DNA of 7,862 nucleotides from assembly GCA_934630995.1 (NCBI GenBank), contig CAKTXU010000073.1:1-7862 (forward strand), written 5' to 3'. Positions 1-6,324 of the stretch are shown piece by piece. Source of the stretch: an uncultured Eubacteriales bacterium (lineage in GTDB: Bacteria; Bacillota; Clostridia; Oscillospirales; Acutalibacteraceae). The notes beneath the pieces are model-generated. The model was not told the origin of the DNA, did not search any database, and saw only the letters and a list, made by a program, of their open reading frames with translations. Each line of letters starts with the position of its first letter. Position 1 is the first letter of the stretch. The position numbers and the translations under genes were made by a program.

Positions 1-86
1 AGAGCGCAGGGTGCTCTTGGCCGCGCTCCTTATCCGCCTTCGCGGAAGGCAACGGTGGCTTGTTGCGCGCAGAGGGGCTTGCGGCC
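1..86. other. Downstream intergenic end with small stem-loops
   Basis: No gene is supported here. The stretch lies after the last minus-strand gene and holds two small perfect inverted repeats: AGAGC/GCTCT (1-5 with 13-17) and GCCTTC-GCG-GAAGGC (36-50). Neither is followed by a T-tract on either strand, so they are not convincing intrinsic terminators. Bases 57-68 (GGCTTGTTGCGC) match 11 of 12 bases of 6140-6151 in the other intergenic region, which hints at a shared class of palindromic intergenic sequence. The window ends before the next gene can be seen. Confidence 0.3.
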
Positions 87-94
87 TCAAGCCC
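75..94 (-). other. Stem-loop over the stop codon of the last gene
   Basis: GGGCTTG (75-81) and CAAGCCC (88-94) form a 7-bp GC-rich stem with a 6-nt loop. The loop and right arm contain the TGA stop (87-89) of the 168-residue membrane protein. There is no T-run after the stem in the direction of transcription, so it may slow decay or pause polymerase but is not a standard intrinsic terminator. The stem is seen directly; any function is inference. Confidence 0.35.
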
Positions 95-593
95 GGCTAT
101 CCTCCAGATACCTGCGCACCCGGCGGCTGAGCTGCACCTTCATTTCCAAATTGCCCGTGCGCTTCTTCAGTTCTCCGTATAGCGCAGGCACCCGGCAAAG
201 CCCCACAAATGTGAAGCGCTTCTCCAGGGTACTTATACATATCGTCCCGGTCAGCTCCAAAGGCAGGGCCGCATCCCCCTCCCTCTTTGTCTCCGGCACG
301 GGCCGGGTATAGGAGACGGACGCGCTTATCCACTCTACGGCCTCTATGGGGATGAGCAGATCCCCGATACGAATGCCGGGCCCGGCGATTTTAAAAGCCA
401 CGCCCCGCCGCCGCAGTACCATGAGAAGCAGTCCCAGCATACAAAGCGCACCGGCTAGAAACACCGCCGCCACCGTCCAGCCCGCGTCGGGAGTAAGGAG
501 GGCGGCAACCGCCAGCGCCAAAAACACCAAGCCCGCGCCCAGCGCCAGCGCGGCGCACTCTCTTCTGGCTCTCCGGCTGTAATACGCCTTCAT
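87..593 (-). CDS. Small two-helix membrane protein with a C-terminal PH-like soluble domain (hypothetical)
   Basis: A 168-residue protein I do not recognise by name. After a basic N-terminus (residues 1-12, rich in Arg) there are two hydrophobic helices, about 13-33 and 38-60, joined by a short turn (TPDAGW). A basic RRR cluster at 61-63 suggests that the rest (64-168) is cytosolic. That part is rich in predicted beta-strand (FKIAGPGIRIGDLLIPIEAVEWI, then ICISTLEKRFTFVGL) and ends in a basic helix. Two membrane helices followed by one small beta domain is the layout of bacterial PH-like (bPH) membrane proteins, but that assignment is inference from layout only. The ATG is preceded by AAGGGGGA about 9 nt upstream, which overlaps the stop codon of the previous gene; with a 15-nt gap, translation is probably coupled. 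It is the last gene of the run. Its partner may be the adjacent membrane protein. Confidence 0.75.
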   Translation of the reverse strand: MKAYYSRRARRECAALALGAGLVFLALAVAALLTPDAGWTVAAVFLAGALCMLGLLLMVLRRRGVAFKIAGPGIRIGDLLIPIEAVEWISASVSYTRPVPETKREGDAALPLELTGTICISTLEKRFTFVGLCRVPALYGELKKRTGNLEMKVQLSRRVRRYLEDSRA

Positions 594-608
594 TTCATCC
601 CGTCCCCC

Positions 609-1784
609 TTACAGCAGCACGCCGCGGAATCGCCCTTCAAAGGGTTCCAAGGCGGTCATCAGCCAATCCACGGCGGCATCCAGGGATTCCTGGCTGGGCT
701 TGAGCCTACGGGTAAAATCCATTTCATACCCCGCTCCGTCCCGGCGGGTGCTGAAGGGGATAAAGCCGCCGTCCAGCAGGGCCGTTCCGCAGGGAATCAG
801 CGCCTCCTGCTTTTCCACCCACACGAAAAAAGCGATGGGCCGGGGCTTATAGATGTCCACCCCCTGCTCCTCCAGGCCGCGCGCCAGCCGTTCGTTGCGG
901 AGGCGGAAAAGCAGCCGCTCCTCCGGCATCAGCTCCTCGCGGAGAAACGCCCACCCCGCATCCTGTTCGGAGCGCAGAGTGACCGGCACTCTCCGGCGGC
1001 GAAAGAAGGAGCGGGCCTTCCCCGCCAGGCGGTATCCCTCCCGCGGCTGGTAATAGAAGGACAGCGCCGCCCGGCCGCTGCCATAATCCAGCTGGAGGCC
1101 GGCCAGCAGAACAGCCCCTTCCTTCCCCAGCCAATCCAGCAGCCTCTGCAGCAGGGCGGCGGAACGGCTGTCCGGCTCCCCCTCCCAGCCGTTGATAGGG
1201 ATCTCCAGCTCCAAACGGCGGGGAAAATGCCGCCGCATGGCGGGGAAATCGTCGTCTGTAAGGCTGAGATCAAAAAAAGTCTGCCGGTTTCCCTCCCGGT
1301 AGGAGGCCAGCCAGGGCGGCTCGGGGAACGCCTCATCGGCCTCCTCAAGCTCCTCATCCTCCCAGTCCTCCTCCGCCTCCGTCATTTCCCAGCCGTTTTT
1401 GGGCGATACGTCGGGGGGCGCCAGCCTGTCCCGCAGCGCGTTCTTCCGGGGAAGCAGCCCTATCATGGGGATAACCGCCAGGGGAATCAGGATATAGAGG
1501 GGAAGTTCCCAGCCAAGAATACCCTGGGAAAAGGCCCACAGGAGAACGGCGTCAAAAGGCCAGAAGCCATAATACGCGCCGGTGACAAGGCCTCTCAATC
1601 CTCCGCAGAGCAGCCATAGGGCGCACCAGAAGCCGTAAACGGACAGGCCGTAAAGCAGCGCCATGCCAAAGAGGGACAGCCTGTCCTCCCACAGCAGCGC
1701 CCCGCCGAACAGCACCCCGCAGACCGGCATAGCGATCAAAGACACCGGGTAACGCCGTCGTTTCAGGAACTCCCACATAGCCAC
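609..1784 (-). CDS. Multi-pass membrane protein with a cytosolic RraB/DUF695-like C-terminal domain (hypothetical)
   Basis: A 391-residue protein. Residues 1-112 hold about four hydrophobic segments (roughly 13-32, 36-62, 75-92 and 95-112). A strongly acidic linker follows (about 133-155, mostly Glu, Asp and Trp), then a soluble region to the end. Around residues 295-325 it reads as a helix, then GVDIYKPRPIAFFVWVE, then GGFIPFSTRRD, and it closes with a helix and EPFEGRFRGVLL. This order (GxDxxxPRxIxFxVxF, a GF strand, a long helix with LxxLExFxGxxxG) resembles the ribonuclease E inhibitor RraB / DUF695 fold. The match is by eye and is inference. The gene starts directly after the ABC-F stop (TAA then GTG), so translation is surely coupled. 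The start could be the GTG at 1784 or the ATG two codons later (1778); a GAGGG sequence lies 5 or 11 nt upstream respectively. Function unknown. Confidence 0.75.
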   Translation of the reverse strand: MAMWEFLKRRRYPVSLIAMPVCGVLFGGALLWEDRLSLFGMALLYGLSVYGFWCALWLLCGGLRGLVTGAYYGFWPFDAVLLWAFSQGILGWELPLYILIPLAVIPMIGLLPRKNALRDRLAPPDVSPKNGWEMTEAEEDWEDEELEEADEAFPEPPWLASYREGNRQTFFDLSLTDDDFPAMRRHFPRRLELEIPINGWEGEPDSRSAALLQRLLDWLGKEGAVLLAGLQLDYGSGRAALSFYYQPREGYRLAGKARSFFRRRRVPVTLRSEQDAGWAFLREELMPEERLLFRLRNERLARGLEEQGVDIYKPRPIAFFVWVEKQEALIPCGTALLDGGFIPFSTRRDGAGYEMDFTRRLKPSQESLDAAVDWLMTALEPFEGRFRGVLL

Positions 1785-3725
1785 TTATCCCTCTTTATCG
1801 CCGGAGGCTCCTTCGCCCTGCCCGGCAGTCCTCTGCCACTCCTCACTCAGCGCTTCCCAACGCTCCATGAGGCCCTCCAGCGCGGTGTTCTGCTCGTCCA
1901 GCTTCCCCGTGACCTCCAGCAGACGGCTGTAATCCGCCGCCACCTCTTCCGACTCCAGCTGACGGTGCAGCGCCCCCACCGCCTGCTCGGCGGCGGCTAT
2001 CTCCTCTTCAATCCGCCGGATCTGTCCCTGCAGCCGGCGCCGGGCCGCCTCCTGCTCCTTGCGCTGCTTATAGGCGTTTTCCTTCACCGGCTTTTCCACA
2101 GGCCCTTCGAGCGCTTCCTCCTCCCGCCGGAGCCGCTCCAGATAGGCGTCGTAGTTGCCCGCGTATTCCCGGCAGCCGTCCTCCTTCAGGAGCAGAATGC
2201 GGGTAGCCATCCGGTTGATGAAATAGCGGTCGTGGGAGACGATGAAGATGGTGCCGTCATAGCCCGACAGCGCCTCCTCCAACGCTTCCCGGGAACCGAT
2301 ATCCAGGTGGTTGGTGGGCTCGTCCAGCAGCAGCAGATTGTCCCGCGCCAGCATCAGCCGCAGCAGGAGCAGCCTGGCTTTTTCGCCGCCGCTCAGGGGG
2401 CCTACCTGCTTGAAGACATCCTCCCCCCGGAAGAGGAAGGCCGCCAGGGCGTTGCGGATTTCCGTCTGGGTCAGGTCGGGATAGCTGTCCCAAATTTCGT
2501 CGATAACGGATTTATCCGGATGGAGGCCCGCCTGGGTCTGATCGTAATAGCCCACGCCGACCTTGGCCCCCAGTCGGACAAATCCCGTCTGCGGGCGCAG
2601 CCTGGCGTTCAGTATCTTAAGCAGCGTGGTTTTGCCGCAGCCGTTGGGTCCCAGCAGGAAAACCCGCTCCCCCCGCCGGACGCAGAAATCCACATGCCGG
2701 AACAAGGGCCGCCCCTCAAAACCCATGGACAGGTTCTCCGCCGTCAGCACCTCGTTGCCGCTGACGGCCTTGACCGTGAAATCGAACCGGATGACCGGGT
2801 TGTCCGTCTCCGGCTCCTCCACCTGCTCCTTGAGCCTGTCCAGCATTTTCTCCTTGCTTTCGGCGGCGCGGATGCTCTTTTCCCGGTTGAAGGATTTGAG
2901 AAGGGCGATGCTCTCCTCCCTGCGTTTGATCTCCCGGGCGGCAGTTTTATAATGCTTCTCCGCCACCTCCCGATCCTTTTCCCGCTTGGCCCGGTGGACG
3001 GAATAGCCGCCCTCGGTGACATAGAGCTTCCCCTGGGACAGCTCCAATGTCCGGCCGGTGACCTTGTCGAGGAAATACCGGTCGTGGGATATCACCACCA
3101 CCGCCCCGGTATAGGTACGCAGAAACTCCTCCAGCCATTCGACCGAGGGAATGTCCAGATGGTTGGTGGGCTCGTCCAGCAGGAGCAGACTGCTGTCGGA
3201 CAGGAGCAGGCGGCCCATGGCCGCCTTGGACCGCTGCCCGCCGCTGAGGGTGGACACCGGCTGGCGGAAGGCCGCCTCGTCAAAGCCCAGCCCCAGCAGG
3301 GTGGAACGGACACGGGATCGGAAATACAGCCCGCCCGCGGCCTCAAAGGCTTCCCGCAGGCGATGCTGCCGTTCGATGAGGGCGGGCTCGGCGCTTTCGA
3401 GCAGCCGGACGTCCACCGCCTCCAGCTCCCGCTCCAGCTCCAGCAGGGGCGCGAAAATCCCCTCCACCTCGTCCCAAAGGGTGCGGGAGGGATCGGAGCA
3501 GGCGTGCTGCTCCATATAGCCCACCCGGGGGTCCCGGGCGCGGACCACCTCGCCCCCGTCGAGATCGCTTTCGCCGGTGAGCCTCCGGAACAGGGTGGTT
3601 TTCCCGCAGCCGTTGTCTCCCACCAGCCCAATTTTATCGTGTTCCCCGATGTCGAAGGTCACGCCGGAGAACAGGACCCGTTCCCCAAAAGCCTTCTCCA
3701 GGTTGTGCGCAGACAGAATGGTCAT
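1785..3725 (-). CDS. ABC-F family ATPase, YdiF/Uup-like
   Basis: A 646-residue soluble protein with two ATP-binding cassettes and no membrane segments, the hallmark of ABC-F proteins that act on the ribosome. Cassette 1 has Walker A GDNGCGKTT (36-44), signature LSGGQ (160-164), Walker B with DEPTNHLD (184-191) and the switch His in SHDR (213-216). Cassette 2 has GPNGCGKTT (359-367), LSGGE (444-448), DEPTNHLD (468-475) and SHDR (497-500). The interdomain linker, about 235-320, is charged and helical and includes the ABC-F motif region that reaches toward the peptidyl-transferase centre. A charged C-terminal coiled coil (about 530-635) is typical of the YdiF/Uup branch and fits the length of YdiF. 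All catalytic residues are intact. Known members affect translation elongation, and some give antibiotic resistance; nothing here points to resistance, and there is no regulatory leader because only 41 nt separate it from the previous gene. The ATG has a modest AAGGA site 8 nt upstream. Confidence 0.93.
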   Translation of the reverse strand: MTILSAHNLEKAFGERVLFSGVTFDIGEHDKIGLVGDNGCGKTTLFRRLTGESDLDGGEVVRARDPRVGYMEQHACSDPSRTLWDEVEGIFAPLLELERELEAVDVRLLESAEPALIERQHRLREAFEAAGGLYFRSRVRSTLLGLGFDEAAFRQPVSTLSGGQRSKAAMGRLLLSDSSLLLLDEPTNHLDIPSVEWLEEFLRTYTGAVVVISHDRYFLDKVTGRTLELSQGKLYVTEGGYSVHRAKREKDREVAEKHYKTAAREIKRREESIALLKSFNREKSIRAAESKEKMLDRLKEQVEEPETDNPVIRFDFTVKAVSGNEVLTAENLSMGFEGRPLFRHVDFCVRRGERVFLLGPNGCGKTTLLKILNARLRPQTGFVRLGAKVGVGYYDQTQAGLHPDKSVIDEIWDSYPDLTQTEIRNALAAFLFRGEDVFKQVGPLSGGEKARLLLLRLMLARDNLLLLDEPTNHLDIGSREALEEALSGYDGTIFIVSHDRYFINRMATRILLLKEDGCREYAGNYDAYLERLRREEEALEGPVEKPVKENAYKQRKEQEAARRRLQGQIRRIEEEIAAAEQAVGALHRQLESEEVAADYSRLLEVTGKLDEQNTALEGLMERWEALSEEWQRTAGQGEGASGDKEG

Positions 3726-3759
3726 GCCGTATATCCTTGCGCCTTTCTACGAGTTTGGA

Positions 3760-3776
3760 GGGCGGCCTATCCGCCC
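3760..3776 (-). other. 6-bp stem-loop over the stop codon before the ABC-F gene
   Basis: GGGCGG (3760-3765) and CCGCCC (3771-3776) form a perfect 6-bp GC stem with a 5-nt loop. The TAG stop of the upstream zinc-ribbon gene (3767-3769) lies in the loop. There is no T-tract, so full termination is unlikely; partial attenuation or mRNA stabilisation between the SPFH/zinc-ribbon pair and the ABC-F gene is possible. The structure is seen; the role is inference. Confidence 0.3.
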
Positions 3777-4858
3777 AGGAAATACAAAACTGCATATATA
3801 AGGAATAGAAGCGCCAGTCCGCCCAGCACGGCGGCCAGCACCTTCAAGGGGCTGACGGGCGCCCGGCCCGCGGCCTTGCCGGTTTCCCCGTTGACCATGA
3901 AGGGATAGGTCTTTTTGCCGAAGGGGAAGGCATACATCCACGCTGGCAGCAGAATGTGCTTGAACCGGACCTCGCTGAACCGGTGATCATACCGCATTCC
4001 CCGATAGTGATCATAGCCGCCTGCCGCCTCAATCCGCCGCTCCATGTGCGACTGCATTCCCGGGGCGACCGACGCCCAGCCCTCCCCTACGCCGACGTCG
4101 TAGCGCTCCGCCAGAAAGCCGGTCAGAAAAGCGGGATCGTACCGGTTGAGAAATTTGGTGCTGTATCCCCCCAGCTTCCGCACCAAATCCAAGTCCAGCC
4201 GCCTGGTGGCGGGAGCGGATTGGTCGTCGAAGCACAGCGCATCGCTGCCCGAGATGGGATACCAGTCGGTGACGGTGGTGGTATAAGTCTGGGTCTTGCC
4301 GTTGACCCTCCGGGTCCGCACCACAATGCGGTCGCGCCCTCCCTGGCCGCTGTACGATGTGTATAAATTGGCGTCAAAAGTCCAAAACGGCATATAAATA
4401 CCGGCCAAAGCGCCGCCGTTCCGGACCGCGTTCTTATACTTTTTCGGGGCCCAGAACCGCTTCTTCGCCCAGGCGCGGAAGATACCGTCCGCCTTGTCCC
4501 GTGAAATCTGAAAGGGCATCAAACTTTCCGGCAGGATGCCCGCCGTGATCGCATCCTCGTCCAAAATATACCGGCTGCCGCAAAAGGGACAGACCGTTGT
4601 CATGGAGGCGGCGCCCAGGACACACTCCGCCCCGCATCCCTTGCAGCGGATGGTGCGGGCCCCCTCGGTCTCCCAGTCCGGGGCGGTATAGGTATCCTCC
4701 GTGGGAATATACAGGTATTCGGGTGCCTCTATGACCGGGGAGGCGATAGCCTCCTCCCGTCCGCACTGTTCGCAGACCAAGCCCTGACTGTCGGGATCGA
4801 ACAGCATCTGTCCGCCGCAGCCGGTACAGACAAATTTATTGGCCGCCGTACTCTCCAT
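3767..4858 (-). CDS. TFIIB-type zinc-ribbon membrane-anchored protein, YdjG-like
   Basis: A 363-residue protein of a family often misnamed 'PriA' or 'phage replication protein' because of its zinc ribbons. There are two N-terminal ribbons: C11-x2-C14 with C29-x2-C32, and C72-x2-C75 with C90-x2-C93. The middle contains the family-like YMPFWTFDA segment (155-163) and a second conserved-looking block LLPAWMYAFPFGKKTYPF (303-320) followed by the NGETGK motif (323-328). One clear transmembrane helix closes the protein (about 338-361), so most of it is probably cytosolic and tethered at the C-terminus. B. subtilis YdjG has a comparable zinc-ribbon and membrane layout and works with the SPFH protein YdjI in anchoring the phage-shock protein PspA. 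Here the neighbour 27 nt upstream is a YdjI-like SPFH protein, which supports that assignment. The ATG has GAGGAGG 7 nt upstream. No enzyme motif is visible; a helicase role can be excluded because Walker motifs are absent. Confidence 0.88.
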   Translation of the reverse strand: MESTAANKFVCTGCGGQMLFDPDSQGLVCEQCGREEAIASPVIEAPEYLYIPTEDTYTAPDWETEGARTIRCKGCGAECVLGAASMTTVCPFCGSRYILDEDAITAGILPESLMPFQISRDKADGIFRAWAKKRFWAPKKYKNAVRNGGALAGIYMPFWTFDANLYTSYSGQGGRDRIVVRTRRVNGKTQTYTTTVTDWYPISGSDALCFDDQSAPATRRLDLDLVRKLGGYSTKFLNRYDPAFLTGFLAERYDVGVGEGWASVAPGMQSHMERRIEAAGGYDHYRGMRYDHRFSEVRFKHILLPAWMYAFPFGKKTYPFMVNGETGKAAGRAPVSPLKVLAAVLGGLALLFLIYAVLYFLGG

Positions 4859-4885
4859 GAAACAGCCTCCTCACCGGTCTTCGCC

Positions 4886-5995
4886 TCATTCGGGCCGGGG
4901 CGTGCCGCATTCCGGGCAGAACCTGCCGGTGACGGCCGCACCGCACTGGGGACAGACCGCCGCCAGTGGTTTGCCGCAAGACGGGCAGAATTTAGCGCCC
5001 GGAATCACCTGGCCGCCGCAATGGGGGCAAGCCGCCCCCGACGCCCGGGGATTCTTGCCGCAATGAGGGCAAAACCTGGCGTCCGCGGGTACAGGCTGAC
5101 CGCAGGCGGCACAGGCGGAGGTCTGCTGCGCCGGTGCGTTCATCGCCGAGGCGAAAACCTGCCCCACCTGGGCGCCGGCGCCCAGACCGACACCGACCCC
5201 GGCCAAGCCTCCCGCTCCCTCGTTCTGGGCGAAATCCCGGATGGCACCGGCCGCCTGGAAGCGGGTGTATTGCCCCACGTCACCGATAACCCCCATGGAT
5301 GTGCGCTGGTCGATGACCTTTTCCACTTCCTCCGGCAGGGAGACGCTTTCCACCGTCAGCACCGGCAGGCTCAGCCCGAGCCTGTCGAAAACGGGCTGCA
5401 GCTTTTCCCGTCCGGCGGCGCCCAGCTCATCGTAATTGCGCACGATATCGATGATCGGGATAGCGGTTTCCCCGATGAGATCGGACAGGCCCGCTACAAT
5501 CAGACGGCGCAGGTAATGGGATATGTCCTTGGTGGTGTAAGCCGACAGGGTGCCCATGATCTCCCGCAGAAATACATCCGGCTTAACCACGCGGAAAGTG
5601 TAAATGCCGAAGGCGGACAGCCGGATCATGCCGAACTCCTTATCCCGCATGAGCACGGGCTTCTGTGTTCCCCATTTCTGATTGGGGAACTGCCGGGTGC
5701 TGACAAAATAGACCTCCGCCTTGAAGGGGGAATTAAAGCCGTATTCCCAAGACTTCAGCTTGGTGAGCAGCGGCAGGTTCTGGGTGCTCAGCGTATACCG
5801 GCCGGGGCCGAACACATCGGCGATGACCCCCTCGTTCATGAAAACCGCCGCCTGTCCCTCCCGGACGGTGAGCTGTGCGCCCATCTTGATTTCATTGCCG
5901 TCCACCGGAAACTGAAACATGATCATGTCCGGCTGAAAATCTGTGCATTCGATGACCTCTATAAACTGGGAACGTATGAAATCAAACAAACCCAC
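4886..5995 (-). CDS. SPFH-domain protein with three C-terminal zinc ribbons, YdjI-like
   Basis: A 369-residue protein. Residues about 35-235 form an SPFH (stomatin/prohibitin/flotillin) domain of the YdjI branch, which databases often call 'virion core protein'. Recognisable parts are the N-terminal GLFDFIRSQFIEVIEC, the GAQLTVREGQAAVFMNEG strand pair, FGPGRYTLSTQNLP, and the helical LPEEVEKVIDQRTSMGVIGD near 220-239. There is no N-terminal membrane helix. A Gly/Ala/Val-rich stretch (260-285) links to three zinc-binding modules: C295/C298 with C309/C312, C323/C326 with C337/C340, and C348/C351 with C360/C363. In B. subtilis YdjI helps recruit PspA to stressed membrane, so a membrane-surface scaffold role is inferred. 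The start is GTG, with GGGGGAG 5 nt upstream; the family-typical MGLFDF beginning supports it. It is the first gene of the five-gene run and lies under the tandem -10 elements described separately. Confidence 0.92.
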   Translation of the reverse strand: MGLFDFIRSQFIEVIECTDFQPDMIMFQFPVDGNEIKMGAQLTVREGQAAVFMNEGVIADVFGPGRYTLSTQNLPLLTKLKSWEYGFNSPFKAEVYFVSTRQFPNQKWGTQKPVLMRDKEFGMIRLSAFGIYTFRVVKPDVFLREIMGTLSAYTTKDISHYLRRLIVAGLSDLIGETAIPIIDIVRNYDELGAAGREKLQPVFDRLGLSLPVLTVESVSLPEEVEKVIDQRTSMGVIGDVGQYTRFQAAGAIRDFAQNEGAGGLAGVGVGLGAGAQVGQVFASAMNAPAQQTSACAACGQPVPADARFCPHCGKNPRASGAACPHCGGQVIPGAKFCPSCGKPLAAVCPQCGAAVTGRFCPECGTPRPE

Positions 5996-6042
5996 GGAAA
6001 CTCCCCCATTCTGATTATTCTATGTCGCACTGCATCCGTTCC

Positions 6043-6051
6043 ATTATACCA
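6043..6051 (-). promoter_or_regulatory. Promoter P2: extended -10 upstream of the SPFH gene
   Basis: The minus strand reads TGG followed by a perfect TATAAT (6043-6048), the TGn extended -10 consensus of vegetative sigma factors. Seventeen nt upstream is TGCTTC, a poor -35, so recognition would depend on the extended -10. Transcription from here would start near 6036 and give a leader of about 40 nt before the GTG. Confidence 0.55.
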
Positions 6052-6130
6052 CAATTTTTCTGCGCGAAGCACAGGAGCGGCGCAGCCGCCGGGGCGTCAG
6101 CCCCAAATTGCGGGAACAATGTTCTCTCAG

Positions 6131-6168
6131 GCGTCCGAAGGCTTGCTGCGCAAGGCTTCGGCTTACGC
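6131..6168. repeat. Long imperfect stem-loop
   Basis: GCGT (6131-6134) plus CCGAAGGCTTGC (6135-6146) pair with GCAAGGCTTCGG (6150-6161) plus ACGC (6165-6168). The loop is TGC, with one G-G mismatch inside the stem and a CTT bulge between the two paired blocks on the right side. About 15 base pairs form. No T-tract follows on the minus strand, so it is not a normal terminator; a transcript from P1 would carry it almost at its 5' end. Confidence 0.6.
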
Positions 6169-6324
6169 CGTGAGGGTATTATACCATGTACACCCTCCTC
6201 CAGACAACCGTATCCGCTGTTTTTCTCCCGGCCCGTCTTTCAAAAAATACCGGTCCGCCTTGTCCAACCAGTCCAAATTCAGGAGGAATTCAATCGGATA
6301 GGGAAAGCGTATGATGGCTACCGT
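6163..6324 (-). pseudogene. Possible gene remnant: 53-codon open frame without a start
   Basis: Between an in-frame TGA (6325-6327) and TAA (6163-6165) the minus strand stays open for 53 codons and reads with protein-like composition, for example FPYPIEFLLNLDWLDKADR and YFLKDGPGEKQRIRLSGGG. There is no ATG or GTG and no ribosome binding site before the internal TTG codons. It may be the C-terminal end of a decayed gene, with its last codons running into the stem-loop block. A frame of this length can arise by chance in GC-rich DNA, and I recognise no family, so the call is weak. It is not a frameshifted tail of the DUF3795 gene, because that frame is closed by TGA just upstream. Confidence 0.18.
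6178..6207 (-). promoter_or_regulatory. Promoter P1: TTGTCT, 18 nt, extended -10
   Basis: On the minus strand TTGTCT (6202-6207; 4 of 6 to the -35 consensus) is followed after 18 nt by TATAAT (6178-6183) with the TGG extension. Initiation would fall near 6171, immediately before the long stem-loop, and the transcript would run through the stem-loop block into the SPFH gene. The elements are seen; activity is inferred. Confidence 0.55.

Larger units (their letters stand above)
6043..6186. repeat. 9-bp direct repeats flanking a 126-bp stem-loop block (MITE-like or structured leader)
   Basis: ATTATACCA occurs at 6043-6051 and again at 6178-6186 in the same orientation. Between them (6052-6177) lie at least three stem-loops: GCGGC-GCA-GCCGC (6077-6089), GGGGC-GTCA-GCCCC (6091-6104), and a long one at 6131-6168. 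There is also the short palindrome GAACAATGTTC (6114-6124). The layout fits a small non-autonomous palindromic element inserted with a 9-bp target duplication. Against this, I see no matching terminal inverted repeats, and the repeated 9-mer is itself the extended -10 consensus, so two independent promoters would give the same pattern. No transposase is present. Confidence 0.4.
5996..6317. other. 322-bp intergenic region with tandem promoter elements and stem-loops
   Basis: No intact gene is supported. Read from the right on the minus strand, it holds: an open frame with no start, a promoter-like pair (6178-6207), a block of stem-loops (6052-6177), a second extended -10 (6043-6051), and the GGGGGAG ribosome binding site (about 6001-6007) of the SPFH gene. 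Each part is listed separately. Confidence 0.7.

Noticed and set aside
1965..3908. A 647-codon open frame on the plus strand, opposite the ABC-F gene
   Set aside because: It is an exact antisense shadow of the ABC-F gene, produced by its GC-rich codon use. The minus-strand frame has intact Walker and signature motifs, and the plus-strand product is low-complexity Leu/Gln/Pro/Gly-rich without domains.
3767..4858. PriA helicase or phage replication protein annotation for the zinc-ribbon protein
   Set aside because: There is no Walker A, DEAH or helicase motif, only zinc ribbons and a C-terminal membrane helix; such names in databases come from the zinc ribbons.
6114..6124. GAACAATGTTC considered as a LexA (SOS) box
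   Set aside because: The Gram-positive SOS box needs four bases between GAAC and GTTC; here there are three.
6131..6168. Long stem-loop considered as an intrinsic terminator of the DUF3795 gene
   Set aside because: No T-tract follows on the minus strand and a promoter-like -10 lies immediately upstream, so a leader or repeat structure fits better.
5021..6301. A 426-codon plus-strand open frame opposite the SPFH gene
   Set aside because: It is antisense to a clear SPFH/zinc-ribbon protein, crosses the promoter region, and shows no recognisable domain.
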